From the IMG/VR virus record IMGVR_UViG_3300039050_000103, positions 1 to 35,344 of that record: a stretch of DNA of 35,344 nucleotides. One strand, written 5' to 3'. The notes beneath the pieces were generated by a model. That model did not search any database. It was not told the DNA's origin and saw nothing but the letters and a program-made list of their open reading frames with translations. Position numbers and translations under genes: made by a program. Below are positions 1 through 7,679 of this stretch, piece by piece. This stretch comes from a virus. Within the stretch, counting starts at the first letter, position 1; each line of letters opens with the position of its first letter.

Positions 1-1
1 A

Positions 2-448
2 ATAGATATGCTTGTAACTGGTTTGGCTGCTGATGGTCATTTTGGTTTATCAAAAAAAGCAATGATACATTATTCAAAAGATGATGAAAAATTTAAACGA
101 GCAAGACAAGAATATTTTTCAACTTACGAGTCTGCACATATAATTCGTTTGAGAACACTTTGCGATATAAATAAAATATGTTTATTAAATCCATATTTTC
201 ACCCTGCGGTCTTTGATCTTTGGATAAACAAGAATTGGCAAGAACTAAATAAACCTAGACAAAAAGAAGCAATAAAAAAATATTTTCCAGAATTAGATAA
301 ATTTAAAATTAAACCGCATACTAATTTACAACTAGGAGATAGCAAAATTGCACAAAGAGTAGGAAGTGCGGTAGTTTCTAAGTATAAACCTTATGCAAAA
401 TCGCCAGTTGGTATCTATAACAGAATCGCAAAAGGCATCTATGCCTAA
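2..448 (+). CDS. Asparagine-synthetase-like ATP-pyrophosphatase, C-terminal part (cut by window edge)
   Basis: The frame is open to the left edge, so the first ATG at 8 is probably internal and the N-terminal part, where the SGG-type PP-loop would be, is missing. The visible 149 codons have a GLAADGHF stretch near the start and, about 50 residues on, a NPYFHPAVFDLW segment followed by KPRQKEAIKKYFPE. This order resembles the C-terminal synthetase domain of asparagine synthetase B, where a GDG(A/S)DE(L/H)F-like turn is followed by a P-(Y/F)-hydrophobic segment and a K-x-x-(L/A)-(R/K) helix. The family adenylates a carboxylate and transfers ammonia; the substrate here is unknown. It overlaps the cytosine methyltransferase start by 8 bases, so the two are translationally coupled, which hints at a role in nucleic-acid modification. 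A PAPS-reductase-type ATPase is the alternative. Recognition is from pattern memory only. Confidence 0.45.
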   Translation: MDMLVTGLAADGHFGLSKKAMIHYSKDDEKFKRARQEYFSTYESAHIIRLRTLCDINKICLLNPYFHPAVFDLWINKNWQELNKPRQKEAIKKYFPELDKFKIKPHTNLQLGDSKIAQRVGSAVVSKYKPYAKSPVGIYNRIAKGIYA

Positions 449-1499
449 ACCAATTTACAAAATACCATCTATGGTAGAAATAGAAGCAACTCCGTGGAAT
501 GGTTTTAAAGTTGCTTCAACATTCTCTGGTTGCGGTGGTTCTTGTCTTGGTTATCGTATAGCTGGTTATAAAGTTGTATATGCAAACGAATTTATAGAAT
601 CTGCAAGACAAACTTACAAAGCTAACCACCCAAACAGTTATCTTGACCCTAGTGATATAAGAAAAATTACCGCAGACGATATTTTAGATAAAATAAACTT
701 AAAAAAAGGCGAACTTGATTTATTTGATGGCAGTCCTCCTTGTGCTGCTTTTTCTATTGGTGGCAAACGTGAGGCTGGTTGGGGTAAAGAAAAAAACTAC
801 AGCGAAACAACGCAGAGGGTAGATGATCTCTTTTTTGAATATGCAAGAATCTTAAATGGTCTACAACCAAAAGTATTTGTGGCAGAAAATGTTTATGGTC
901 TTGTACAAGGTACAGCAAAAGGTTATTTCAAAAGAATATTAACCAAACTAAAAAATTGTGGTTACAACGTAAAATGTAAAGTCCTAGATGCTCAATGGCT
1001 TGGTGTGCCACAGATGAGAAAGAGGACAATTTTTGTAGGAGTTAGAAAAGATTTAAACATAGAACCAGTACACCCAAAGCCAATTCCATATCAATACTCT
1101 GTAGGCGAAGCACTTATTGGTGTTGAAAAATCTGACGAATATAAACCTATTGTTGAAAATACAGAAACTTATCGTTTATGGAAAGAAACAAAGCCGGGCG
1201 ATCAATTTTATAAAGCTGCCATAAGGTTAACTGGTCAAAATAAATTTTTCTCTCATGTAAAGCAATCGCCATTTCGTGTTGCTAATACTGTTGTACAAGG
1301 AACTATGGATAAATATCATTGGTCAGAACCTCGCTTGTTTACAATTCAAGAACTTAAACGAATCAGCAGTTTTCCTGACGATTTTATTTTGCATGGTAAT
1401 CTGTACCAAAAGTGGGAACGAGTCGGTAGGGCTGTACCACCACTTATGATGGCCAAAGTTGCAGAAACTATTGCCAAAGAAATACTAGAAAAATGTTAA
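441..1499 (+). CDS. dcm: DNA (cytosine-5-)-methyltransferase
   Basis: This is a complete C5-cytosine methyltransferase of 352 aa, taking the ATG at 441 that overlaps the upstream stop; an in-frame ATG at 393 would add 16 residues. Motif I (FSGCGGSCLGY, about residues 28-38) binds S-adenosylmethionine. Motif IV has the catalytic cysteine (SPPC, Cys101). Motif VI is ENV (about 150-152), motif VIII is QMRKR (191-195), and motif X is RVGRAVPPLM near the C-terminus. All key residues are present, so the enzyme is probably active. The variable region between motifs VIII and IX sets the target sequence, which cannot be read from sequence alone. Phages use such orphan enzymes to evade host restriction or to mark their own DNA. 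No partner endonuclease gene is seen in the window. The gene is embedded in a modification cluster just before the terminase. Confidence 0.95.
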   Translation: MPKPIYKIPSMVEIEATPWNGFKVASTFSGCGGSCLGYRIAGYKVVYANEFIESARQTYKANHPNSYLDPSDIRKITADDILDKINLKKGELDLFDGSPPCAAFSIGGKREAGWGKEKNYSETTQRVDDLFFEYARILNGLQPKVFVAENVYGLVQGTAKGYFKRILTKLKNCGYNVKCKVLDAQWLGVPQMRKRTIFVGVRKDLNIEPVHPKPIPYQYSVGEALIGVEKSDEYKPIVENTETYRLWKETKPGDQFYKAAIRLTGQNKFFSHVKQSPFRVANTVVQGTMDKYHWSEPRLFTIQELKRISSFPDDFILHGNLYQKWERVGRAVPPLMMAKVAETIAKEILEKC

Positions 1500-1657
1500 A
1501 AACTAAATTTCCTACAAACCCTTATGATGGTATGATTTTTTATTCAATAAATGAGGCAAGAACCTATGAATTTTTAAAAGATTTTAATGGTATTGGTAAT
1601 CATAAATGGTACGACATAACAAATGAGGATTTAGATCCTCTTACTGGATTACGTTAA
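1493..1657 (+). CDS. Small hypothetical protein (54 aa) between two methyltransferases
   Basis: This ORF starts at an ATG inside the last codons of the cytosine methyltransferase (7-base overlap) and ends directly against the ATG of the next gene at 1658. That tight fit is the main reason to call it real. The protein begins MLKTKFPTNPYDGMIFYS and is rich in aromatic residues (about 9 Phe/Tyr/Trp in 54), with an acidic C-terminal third. No cysteines, signal peptide or membrane segment are visible. I do not recognise the family. Its position suggests an accessory role in the modification cluster, but nothing in the sequence shows a function. Confidence 0.6.
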   Translation: MLKTKFPTNPYDGMIFYSINEARTYEFLKDFNGIGNHKWYDITNEDLDPLTGLR

Positions 1658-2311
1658 ATGGATATACCAACAAACTGGACTTTTGAAACCTCTGGCGTTG
1701 CACAAGGTTTTGATCGTCATGTTAGAGAACAGTTGCCTTGGTATGACTTAGCAACAAATGCAATTCTTCATGTAGCAAGACACTATATTCCAGAAAATGG
1801 TCTTGTTTATGATTTTGGTGCATCTACTGGAAATATTGGTAGAGCATTAGCACCAATACTTAAAAAAAGAAATGCACACTTAATTGGCATAGAACCAAGT
1901 CAAGAAATGATAAAGCTGTACAAAGCACCGGGCGAAATAATATGCAGCAAAGCAGAAACTTTTATCGCTAAAGATTTTGATTTATCTGTTTTATTTTTAT
2001 GTTTAATGTTTATTCCACCAGCCAAAAGATTTAATCTTATGCTAAGACTAAGAGAGAAATGTAAACCCGGAGGGGCAATCATTGTCTTTGACAAGTTAGA
2101 ACCAATTGGTGGCTACGCTTCAACTGTTTTCTATCGTCTTACACTGGCTGGCAAAAAAGCATCTGGTACAAATTCAGATGAGATAATTGAAAAAGAATTA
2201 TCTTTGTCAGGTGTACAAAGACCTATTACAGAAGATCAACTTGCTGGCGATTTCATAAATTGGTTTAAATTTGGCGATTTCTCAGGTTACCTAATAGAAA
2301 AACCAGCATAA
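1658..2311 (+). CDS. Class I SAM-dependent methyltransferase, CmoA-like
   Basis: The 217-aa product has a Rossmann-type SAM-binding fold. Motif I appears as VYDFGASTGNIG (about residues 49-60), and an acidic residue ends strand 2 in IGIEPSQEM. The N-terminus (WTFETSGVAQGFDRHV followed by EQLPWYD) resembles the opening of CmoA, the carboxy-SAM synthase of wobble-uridine tRNA modification, where a similar VA..FD..V...P.Y pattern precedes the SAM domain. I infer a small-molecule or nucleobase methyltransferase; the substrate cannot be stated. It begins right after the 54-aa gene and its TAA overlaps the ATG of the small terminase gene (TAATG), so it sits in the same operon as the packaging genes. 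A generic UbiE-like methyltransferase is the alternative. Confidence 0.75.
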   Translation: MDIPTNWTFETSGVAQGFDRHVREQLPWYDLATNAILHVARHYIPENGLVYDFGASTGNIGRALAPILKKRNAHLIGIEPSQEMIKLYKAPGEIICSKAETFIAKDFDLSVLFLCLMFIPPAKRFNLMLRLREKCKPGGAIIVFDKLEPIGGYASTVFYRLTLAGKKASGTNSDEIIEKELSLSGVQRPITEDQLAGDFINWFKFGDFSGYLIEKPA

Positions 2312-2634
2312 TGGCAGCTTCACAAACAACACAAGCAGAAACAGAAATGCGTATTGCAAGATGCGCAAGAATTATTGCCAATGGTGGTAGAAGGTCTGAT
2401 TGTATTCAATACGCTGCAACAAATTGGGGGGTCACTAAGAGGACTGTTGACAATTACTTAAAAGAAGCAAGAACACAATTACGTGCAGATTGGGATATAG
2501 AAAGACCACAGATGATTGCTGATTTACTTAGTCAGTGCAGTACTTTACAGATGGAAGCAAGAAGAAATGGACAACTCAATATAGCTCTTGGCGCAATCAA
2601 CACTGCGGCCAAGTTAGCTGATCTTTGCTCATGA
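2311..2634 (+). CDS. terS: Terminase small subunit (probable)
   Basis: A 107-aa protein directly upstream of the large terminase with a 4-base ATGA overlap. The N-terminal half contains a helix-turn-helix-like segment (about residues 28-55, with RRSDCIQYAATNWGVTKRTV followed by DNYLKEA), suited to DNA recognition. The C-terminal half is helical and could oligomerise. Small terminase subunits bind the packaging start site and hand DNA to the large subunit. Size, HTH position and gene order all fit, although this family diverges fast and the call rests mainly on context. Its start ATG overlaps the previous stop. A general phage HTH regulator is a less likely alternative. Confidence 0.75.
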   Translation: MAASQTTQAETEMRIARCARIIANGGRRSDCIQYAATNWGVTKRTVDNYLKEARTQLRADWDIERPQMIADLLSQCSTLQMEARRNGQLNIALGAINTAAKLADLCS

Positions 2635-3971
2635 GTATTCTTGAAACAGTTAAAAAAGGTCATGTATTATTTGGCGATGGCCTATTTGATATACCTTCCA
2701 CAAAGACAGTACAAGATAGAATTACATCTAATTTACTACCACATCAAGAAAAGTTTTGCGCTGATACAGAACATAGAAAATTAGCTTTGGTCTGTGGCTT
2801 TGGTGCTGGTAAGACATATGCACTTGTAAGTAAATCAATTCTGTTGGCATCTATGAATGTTGGTCATATCTCAGCAATCTTTGAACCTACTGCACCAATG
2901 TTAAGAGACATACTGATGCGAACTATGAATGATTTGTTAGATGAATGGCAGATACCATATACATTTAGAGCAAGTCCATTGCCAGAGTACCAATTGCAAT
3001 TTAAAGAAGGTGTACATACTATTCTGTTAAGAACCATCTTGACCTACCAAAGATTGCGTGGTCAAAACTTATGTGCTGTTGGTTTTGATGAAGCAGATAC
3101 TGTTGCAAAACGAGATGCAGAGCAAGCAATGAATATGGCACTTGCTAGACTCAGGTCAGGTAATGTTCAACAGTTTTACGCTACTACAACACCAGAGGGT
3201 CACTCATGGGCGTTTGATACTTTTGAAAAAAACGCCAAAGAAGATACTCGGTTGATAAAAGCAAAGACAGCAGATAACCCATATCTTCCAGAGGGTTTTA
3301 TTGATTCATTACTCGAAAACTACCCACCACAACTTATACAGGCTTACCTCAACGGAAATTTCTGCAACTTAACCACAGGACAAGTCTACGATAAGTTTGA
3401 TCGCAAAATTCATGTTTTACAGAATAATCCATATGTTGATGATAATGAACCTTTACGAATTGGAATTGACTTTAACATTGGAAACATGAATGCAGTAATT
3501 GGTGTGGCAGTAGGTAATAAATTTATGGTCATAGATGAAATCTCAAAAAGCCACGATACTGACAGTATTGCAAAAGAAATTAAAGGGAGATACCCTTTCA
3601 ACAAAATATATATCTATCCTGATGCGTCAGGTGGAAACAGAAGTACAAATGCTACAAAGACCGATATCCAAATATTAGAAAGCTATGGCTTTGTTAATCA
3701 ATCTGCTTTGTCTAACCCACCAGTACGAGACAGGGTTAACTCTGTGCAAGGTTTACTGTTAAATGGAAAAGGCGAAACAAGATTAATGATTTCAAAAAAA
3801 GCTGTAAAGTTAATTGAATGTTTAGAGTTGCAAAGTTATAACGAAAGAGGAGAACCAGACAAAGATGCAGGGTATGATCATATGAATGATGCGCTTGGTT
3901 ACATAACTTGGCGGTTGTTCAATCCCTTACATATGGGGGCTGGTCGCAAAACTGGTATTAGGCTTTATTAA
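2631..3971 (+). CDS. terL: Terminase large subunit (packaging ATPase and nuclease)
   Basis: The ATG at 2631 is chosen over a TTG at 2625 because it overlaps the terS stop as ATGA; the product is 446 aa. The N-terminal ATPase has Walker A GFGAGKT (56-62), Walker B AVGFDEAD with D153/E154, and the coupling motif ATTTPEG (about 184-190). The C-terminal RNase H-like nuclease shows the three expected acidic positions: D280 in IGIDFNIGN, D331 in YPDASGGN and D420 in DHMNDALGY. The enzyme cuts concatemeric DNA and pumps it into the prohead through the portal. Length is typical. The gene is followed after a 40-base gap by the portal gene. All catalytic residues are present. Confidence 0.97.
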   Translation: MSILETVKKGHVLFGDGLFDIPSTKTVQDRITSNLLPHQEKFCADTEHRKLALVCGFGAGKTYALVSKSILLASMNVGHISAIFEPTAPMLRDILMRTMNDLLDEWQIPYTFRASPLPEYQLQFKEGVHTILLRTILTYQRLRGQNLCAVGFDEADTVAKRDAEQAMNMALARLRSGNVQQFYATTTPEGHSWAFDTFEKNAKEDTRLIKAKTADNPYLPEGFIDSLLENYPPQLIQAYLNGNFCNLTTGQVYDKFDRKIHVLQNNPYVDDNEPLRIGIDFNIGNMNAVIGVAVGNKFMVIDEISKSHDTDSIAKEIKGRYPFNKIYIYPDASGGNRSTNATKTDIQILESYGFVNQSALSNPPVRDRVNSVQGLLLNGKGETRLMISKKAVKLIECLELQSYNERGEPDKDAGYDHMNDALGYITWRLFNPLHMGAGRKTGIRLY

Positions 3972-4011
3972 GATTATTGTCTAAACTATAAACAAACATT
4001 GGAGCAAAACT

Positions 4012-5430
4012 GTGTATTCTGGATATAGTCATTACAACAGACAGACAGCCGGTAGTAGAGGTACAGAAATAAATGACCCCAACAATACATGGTTTCAGCA
4101 AGAGCCACATTGGATATTAATTGAAGATTTACTTGGTGGCACATATCAAATGAGGTCAAAGCATAGAAAATATCTAATGCAAGAACCTAGGGAACTGGAT
4201 GAAAGTTATGACAATAGATTAGCTCGTTCTGTCTGTCCACCTTATTTTCTTAGGCTAGAAAGAATGTTGGCTGGTATGTTAACTCGTAAACCAGTAAGAC
4301 TAAACGAGACAGGAGATGCCATAAGAGAACAACTGTTCAACGTAGATTTACAAGGTAATGATCTCAATGTTTGGACATATGAGACAGCAAGAAAAATGAT
4401 TCGTTATGGTCATGTTGGTGTTTTGATAGATGCGCCAGCAACTGGTTCTAGTGGTAGACCATATTGGGTTACATATACACCAAGAGATATTTTAGGTTTT
4501 CGCACAGAGATGATAGATGGCGAAATGCAGTTTACACAATTAAGACTACAAGAAAAAGTATCAGAGCCAGATGGTTTATATGGCGAAAAAATTGTAGAGC
4601 AAGTTCGTTTGCTTACACCCGGCAATTTTGAAATACACAGAAAAGCAAAGACAGGTAAGTTTGTAAAAGTAGATGAAGGAACAATGCCAGTTGATAAAAT
4701 ACCTTTTTCTGTTGCTTATTCCAACAGAGTTAACCTTCTGGATTCAAGACCGCCTATGGCAGATATAGCAGAACTAAATTTAAAAGCTTACCAAATACAA
4801 TCTGACCTTGATAACCAACTACATATATCAGCAGTACCAATGCTTGCCTTCTATGGCTTTCCACAAAATGCTGAAGAGGTGTCGGCTGGTCCGGGCGAAG
4901 CTATTGCTTTTCCAGCAGATGGTCGTGCTGAATATATTGAACCAGATGGTAAAAGTTATGATGCACAGTTTCGTAGATTAGATAGATTAGAAAGTCAAAT
5001 CAATGAATTAGGTCTTGCAGCAGTACTTGGTCAAAAGTTATCTGCAGAAACAGCAGAAGCAAAACGAATAGATAGGTCGCAAGGCGATTCAACAATGATG
5101 GTTGTAGCTCAACAGATGCAAGACATGATTGATAACTGTTTAATGTTTCATAGTCAATATATAAATTCTGAAGCTGGAAGTTGTTTTGTAAACAGAGACT
5201 TCCTATCACAAAGATTAGAGCCACAAGAAATACAAGCATTACTTACACTTTACACTTCTGGTTCGATTACACAGAAAACACTTCTTGACCAACTTACTGA
5301 GGGTGAGGTTCTTGGTGATGAGTTTGATGTTGAAGAAGAAATAGAAGCAACGCAAACTGGTGGCATGGTTGAAATGGCACAGCCGAAACAAGAAGCAGAA
5401 CCAGATGAACCAGAACAAGATGAAGAGTAA
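4012..5430 (+). CDS. Portal protein (DUF4055-type)
   Basis: A 472-aa protein following terL, starting at GTG (4012) with GGAG at 4001-4004 as ribosome binding site; no closer ATG is in frame. The layout matches DUF4055-type portal proteins: an N-terminal WILIEDLLGGTYQMR region, YLMQEPRELDESYDNRLARS, then LERMLAGMLTRKPVRL and a central RPYWVTYTPRDILGFR segment. The C-terminus is very acidic and Glu/Gln-rich. The portal is the dodecameric ring at one capsid vertex through which DNA enters and leaves and to which the tail connectors bind. The next gene follows after three bases, as usual for portal and Mu F-like protein pairs. The family assignment comes from remembered patterns. Confidence 0.9.
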   Translation: MYSGYSHYNRQTAGSRGTEINDPNNTWFQQEPHWILIEDLLGGTYQMRSKHRKYLMQEPRELDESYDNRLARSVCPPYFLRLERMLAGMLTRKPVRLNETGDAIREQLFNVDLQGNDLNVWTYETARKMIRYGHVGVLIDAPATGSSGRPYWVTYTPRDILGFRTEMIDGEMQFTQLRLQEKVSEPDGLYGEKIVEQVRLLTPGNFEIHRKAKTGKFVKVDEGTMPVDKIPFSVAYSNRVNLLDSRPPMADIAELNLKAYQIQSDLDNQLHISAVPMLAFYGFPQNAEEVSAGPGEAIAFPADGRAEYIEPDGKSYDAQFRRLDRLESQINELGLAAVLGQKLSAETAEAKRIDRSQGDSTMMVVAQQMQDMIDNCLMFHSQYINSEAGSCFVNRDFLSQRLEPQEIQALLTLYTSGSITQKTLLDQLTEGEVLGDEFDVEEEIEATQTGGMVEMAQPKQEAEPDEPEQDEE

Positions 5431-5433
5431 TTT

Positions 5434-6612
5434 ATGTCAACACCTGAAACTTTTTACAGAGAGGCGATTGACTTAAACCGCTACAGCAACCAAGTTGCTA
5501 GACAGATTGTTACGAATTACAACAATGTAATTTTAGATTTAACAAATAAATTGGCAACCATAGATGAAGTTACAGCACCAGCTACTGTCGCAAGAATTAG
5601 AGCTATGTTGGTGCAAATGAAAGAAAGTCTTGAAAGTTGGTCTAATGCAAGTGCAGTTTATTTAGCAGACGAACTACAAGGTCTTGCTGTATTCCAAACA
5701 GAATTTGTAAAAGATCAACTTGAAAGGGTATTACCAAAAGGTACTGTTGGAGTTAACTCTGTACAAATATCTCCAGACTTTGCTCGTAGTATTGTTTTTA
5801 CTGACCCGACAGAAGTAAACATATTAACATTACCGACTGATCTAGAATCTACTGTTCAAAGAACATTTAACCTTACTGCAGCCAAAGGTTCTGCAATTAC
5901 TTTACCAAGCGGTCAAGTAGCAGAAAAAGCTTTTCGTGGAATATCTACAAAACAAGCAGAATTAATTTCAAGTCAGATTCGTATTGGTATTACAGAAGGC
6001 GAATCTATTCCCAAGATTGCAAAAAGACTAAGAGGTAGATTGCAGTTTGGTGCAAACCAAAACATGACAGCAAAAGCACAAAGACTTGCTGGTGGAGATG
6101 GCATGAAGTTAGCAAACAACCAAGTAATGACTATTGTACGAACTTCTGTTAATCAAGTACAAAATTCTGTTAATCAAGAAACATATGCAGCAAATCAAGA
6201 GGTTACGCAAAGATATGAATATGTTGCAACTTTAGATGCGAGAACAAGTGCGATCTGCGGAAGTTTAGATGGAAGAATTTTTAAATATGGAGAAGGTCCT
6301 ATGCCACCACAACATTTTAATTGTAGGTCAACTACTGTTCCAATAATAGATGACGAAGATTTGCGAAAAAAATTTCCTGATACTCGCCCAAGTGCTACTG
6401 GCAGAGTGCCACAAGGTATGAATTATGCGACTTGGTTAAAAGATAATCCATCAATACAAACCGATGCACTTGGTAATAAAAAAAGATTTTTTAATTATCT
6501 GATTGATAAAAAAAGAAAAAGTCCAAGAGAGGCTTTGCGATTAATAATAAAAGATGATGGAACAGAGCTACCATTAAAAGAGTTAATAAAAAAATATCCA
6601 AATGCCACTTAA
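5434..6612 (+). CDS. Mu F-like head morphogenesis protein
   Basis: A 392-aa protein downstream of the portal. The C-terminal half carries the Mu F domain: RTSVNQ and ETYAAN, then YEYVATLDARTSAICGSLDG, IFKYGEGPMPPQHFNCRSTT. The CG..(D/N)G and P..H.NCR residues are the family hallmark. Known members (SPP1 gp7, Mu gpF) are minor capsid proteins bound to the portal, present in few copies per head, and sometimes ejected with DNA. The N-terminal half is helical. The last ~70 residues are basic and rich in lysine, in line with the basic micro-proteins that follow. The gene ends inside the next small gene. Confidence 0.9.
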   Translation: MSTPETFYREAIDLNRYSNQVARQIVTNYNNVILDLTNKLATIDEVTAPATVARIRAMLVQMKESLESWSNASAVYLADELQGLAVFQTEFVKDQLERVLPKGTVGVNSVQISPDFARSIVFTDPTEVNILTLPTDLESTVQRTFNLTAAKGSAITLPSGQVAEKAFRGISTKQAELISSQIRIGITEGESIPKIAKRLRGRLQFGANQNMTAKAQRLAGGDGMKLANNQVMTIVRTSVNQVQNSVNQETYAANQEVTQRYEYVATLDARTSAICGSLDGRIFKYGEGPMPPQHFNCRSTTVPIIDDEDLRKKFPDTRPSATGRVPQGMNYATWLKDNPSIQTDALGNKKRFFNYLIDKKRKSPREALRLIIKDDGTELPLKELIKKYPNAT

Positions 6613-6751
6613 AAAAGGGAGACAACCAAAGACAATTACAAGCAATATAAGGCAACTTATGCAAGAAGGTTATGGTAGAAGCCAAGCTGTTGCTATTGCT
6701 TTGTCAAAAGCTGGTAAGAAAAAGCAAAAAACAAGACGGAAAACAAAATAA
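6602..6751 (+). CDS. Basic micro-protein (49 aa, MPLKKGRS-type)
   Basis: The ATG lies 11 bases inside the end of the Mu F-like gene. The 49-aa product begins MPLKKGRQPKTITSNIRQLM and continues QEGYGRSQAVAIALSKAGKKKQK with a lysine/arginine tail. I recognise the pattern (MPLKKG..., one short helix with QAVAIALSKAGK) from many marine and other phage head regions, where it remains uncharacterised. The gene is first in a row of six small basic proteins between the Mu F-like and scaffold genes. No enzymatic motif is present. A nucleic-acid or capsid-interior role is only inferred from charge and position. Confidence 0.75.
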   Translation: MPLKKGRQPKTITSNIRQLMQEGYGRSQAVAIALSKAGKKKQKTRRKTK

Positions 6752-6783
6752 AAGATATGATATTAATAGTTGCTTTGTAAATC

Positions 6784-6864
6784 ATGCCAATGGGAAAGGG
6801 TACCTATGGTACAAAGGTGGGTAGACCACCAAAGAAAAAAAAGAAAAAAGGTGGTAAGAAGTAA
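6784..6864 (+). CDS. Basic micro-peptide (26 aa)
   Basis: A 26-aa ORF beginning MPMGKGTYGTKVGRPPKKKK and ending in more lysines. Its TAA overlaps the next ATG (TAATG at 6862-6866), which supports translation. The MPMGKGTYG(T/S)KVGRPPKK pattern is familiar from phage head gene regions, usually as an unannotated ORF. GRPPKKK resembles an AT-hook-like DNA-binding core (G-R-P), but that is only a similarity of a short string. No other feature can be read from so short a peptide. Confidence 0.6.
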   Translation: MPMGKGTYGTKVGRPPKKKKKKGGKK

Positions 6865-6959
6865 TGGCAAAATCATTAGCTGAAAGATTGTCTGAAGCAA
6901 AAAAAGCAAAACAGACACCAAAACCAAAGAAAGATGCGAAAGCTAAGAAGGGTTCCTAA
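6864..6959 (+). CDS. Basic micro-peptide (31 aa)
   Basis: A 31-aa ORF (MAKSLAERLSEAKKAKQTPK followed by a lysine/alanine tail) whose start overlaps the previous stop and whose end overlaps the next gene by 26 bases. The first half could form an amphipathic helix. The family is not recognised. The main support is the chain of overlapping starts and stops and the shared lysine-rich composition of all neighbours. Confidence 0.5.
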   Translation: MAKSLAERLSEAKKAKQTPKPKKDAKAKKGS

Positions 6960-7158
6960 AGATAAAAAAACTGGCATACCTAAAAAGTATTTAGCTGGTT
7001 CAAGAAATCCATCTGCCAAAGCTGCTGAAATTAAAAGAACAGCTAAGCTTTACAAAGCTGGTGCTTTTATTGATGTAAAAGCGGTACAAAAATCAAGAGT
7101 TGCCCAAGATGTCACAAAAAAGCAGAAGAAAACCACTAAGCGCCGCCGTAAAAAATAG
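6934..7158 (+). CDS. Basic small protein (74 aa)
   Basis: A 74-aa protein with the recognisable opening RRVPKDKKTGIPKKYLAGS, then KAAEIKRTAKLYKAGAFIDV and a C-terminus almost entirely Lys/Arg. The DKKTG(I/L)PKKY pattern is one I associate with small phage proteins near capsid genes; no function is known to me. About 40 percent of residues are Lys or Arg. It overlaps both its neighbours in different frames. Binding to DNA or to acidic scaffold surfaces is an inference from charge. Confidence 0.65.
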   Translation: MRKLRRVPKDKKTGIPKKYLAGSRNPSAKAAEIKRTAKLYKAGAFIDVKAVQKSRVAQDVTKKQKKTTKRRRKK

Positions 7159-7363
7159 CCTTAAAAAAAAGGCTGAAGGCACTAAGTTTAAATATGGTGA
7201 ACTTGCAGAAGTTTACAGAAAAGGTCAGGGTGCATATCTTTCTGGCGGTTCTCGTAATGTACCAATGGCTGCATGGGCAATGGGTCGGGTAAATAGTTAT
7301 ATGAGAGGAGATAAAGCAAGAACAGTAGACATGGCCATATTTAAAAAATATAGAAAAAGATGA
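7109..7363 (+). CDS. Small basic protein resembling DUF5824 family (84 aa)
   Basis: The ATG at 7109 is preferred to a TTG at 7100. The product is 84 aa: a basic start, then VKNSLKKKAEG, KYGELAEVYRKGQGAYLSGG and PMAAWAMGRVNSYM. This resembles the DUF5824 pattern in which a YG.L..VY..G..A(W/Y)..G segment is followed by (Q/A)WA.(A/G)RVNS(F/Y). The function of that family is unknown to me. The gene overlaps the preceding basic protein by 50 bases and the next gene by 4 (ATGA). The resemblance is from memory; a profile search would settle it. Confidence 0.65.
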   Translation: MSQKSRRKPLSAAVKNSLKKKAEGTKFKYGELAEVYRKGQGAYLSGGSRNVPMAAWAMGRVNSYMRGDKARTVDMAIFKKYRKR

Positions 7364-7641
7364 GTGACCCTAGAATAAAAAAATTTGGTCTTGCTGGTTT
7401 TAATAAACCAAAAAGAACACCAAATCACCCTAAAAAGTCACACGTTGTTTTAGCAAAAGAAGGCGACAGAGTTAAATTAATTCGTTTTGGTATGCAGGGT
7501 GCAAAGAACAAACCACCAAGACAAGGCGAGTCAGATGCAGATAAAGCAAAGCGCAGATCATTTAAAGCAAGACACGCAAAAAATATTGCAAAAGGTAAAA
7601 TGAGTGCAGCCTTTTGGGCTAATAAAGTCAAGTGGTCATAA
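7360..7641 (+). CDS. Small basic protein with RRSFKARHAKNI motif (93 aa)
   Basis: A 93-aa basic protein with GLAGFNKPKRTPNHPKKSHV, a VKLIRFGMQGA segment, and RRSFKARHAKNIAKGKMSAA followed by FWANKVKW. I recognise this three-part pattern as a conserved protein of marine phages, usually annotated as hypothetical. The central part may be a small beta sheet and the end a helical hairpin ending in the W-A-x-K-V-K-W signature. It closes the run of basic genes and is followed by a 38-base spacer with a possible promoter before the scaffold gene. Its role is unknown; its conservation near head genes suggests a head or packaging function. Confidence 0.75.
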   Translation: MSDPRIKKFGLAGFNKPKRTPNHPKKSHVVLAKEGDRVKLIRFGMQGAKNKPPRQGESDADKAKRRSFKARHAKNIAKGKMSAAFWANKVKWS

Positions 7642-7679
7642 ATTTGGTATATTAATTTTTAAAAGCTACGCTTTAATTT
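7642..7679 (+). promoter_or_regulatory. Spacer with TATATTAA box and AAAGCTACGCT repeat
   Basis: This short spacer before the scaffold gene contains TATATTAA at about 7648-7655 and the 11-mer AAAGCTACGCT at 7662-7672, which forms a small hairpin with the following TTTAA. The same 11-mer is found before the coat gene at 8389-8399. A late promoter or an RNA-processing site is possible. No standard -35 box is seen. Confidence 0.3.
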
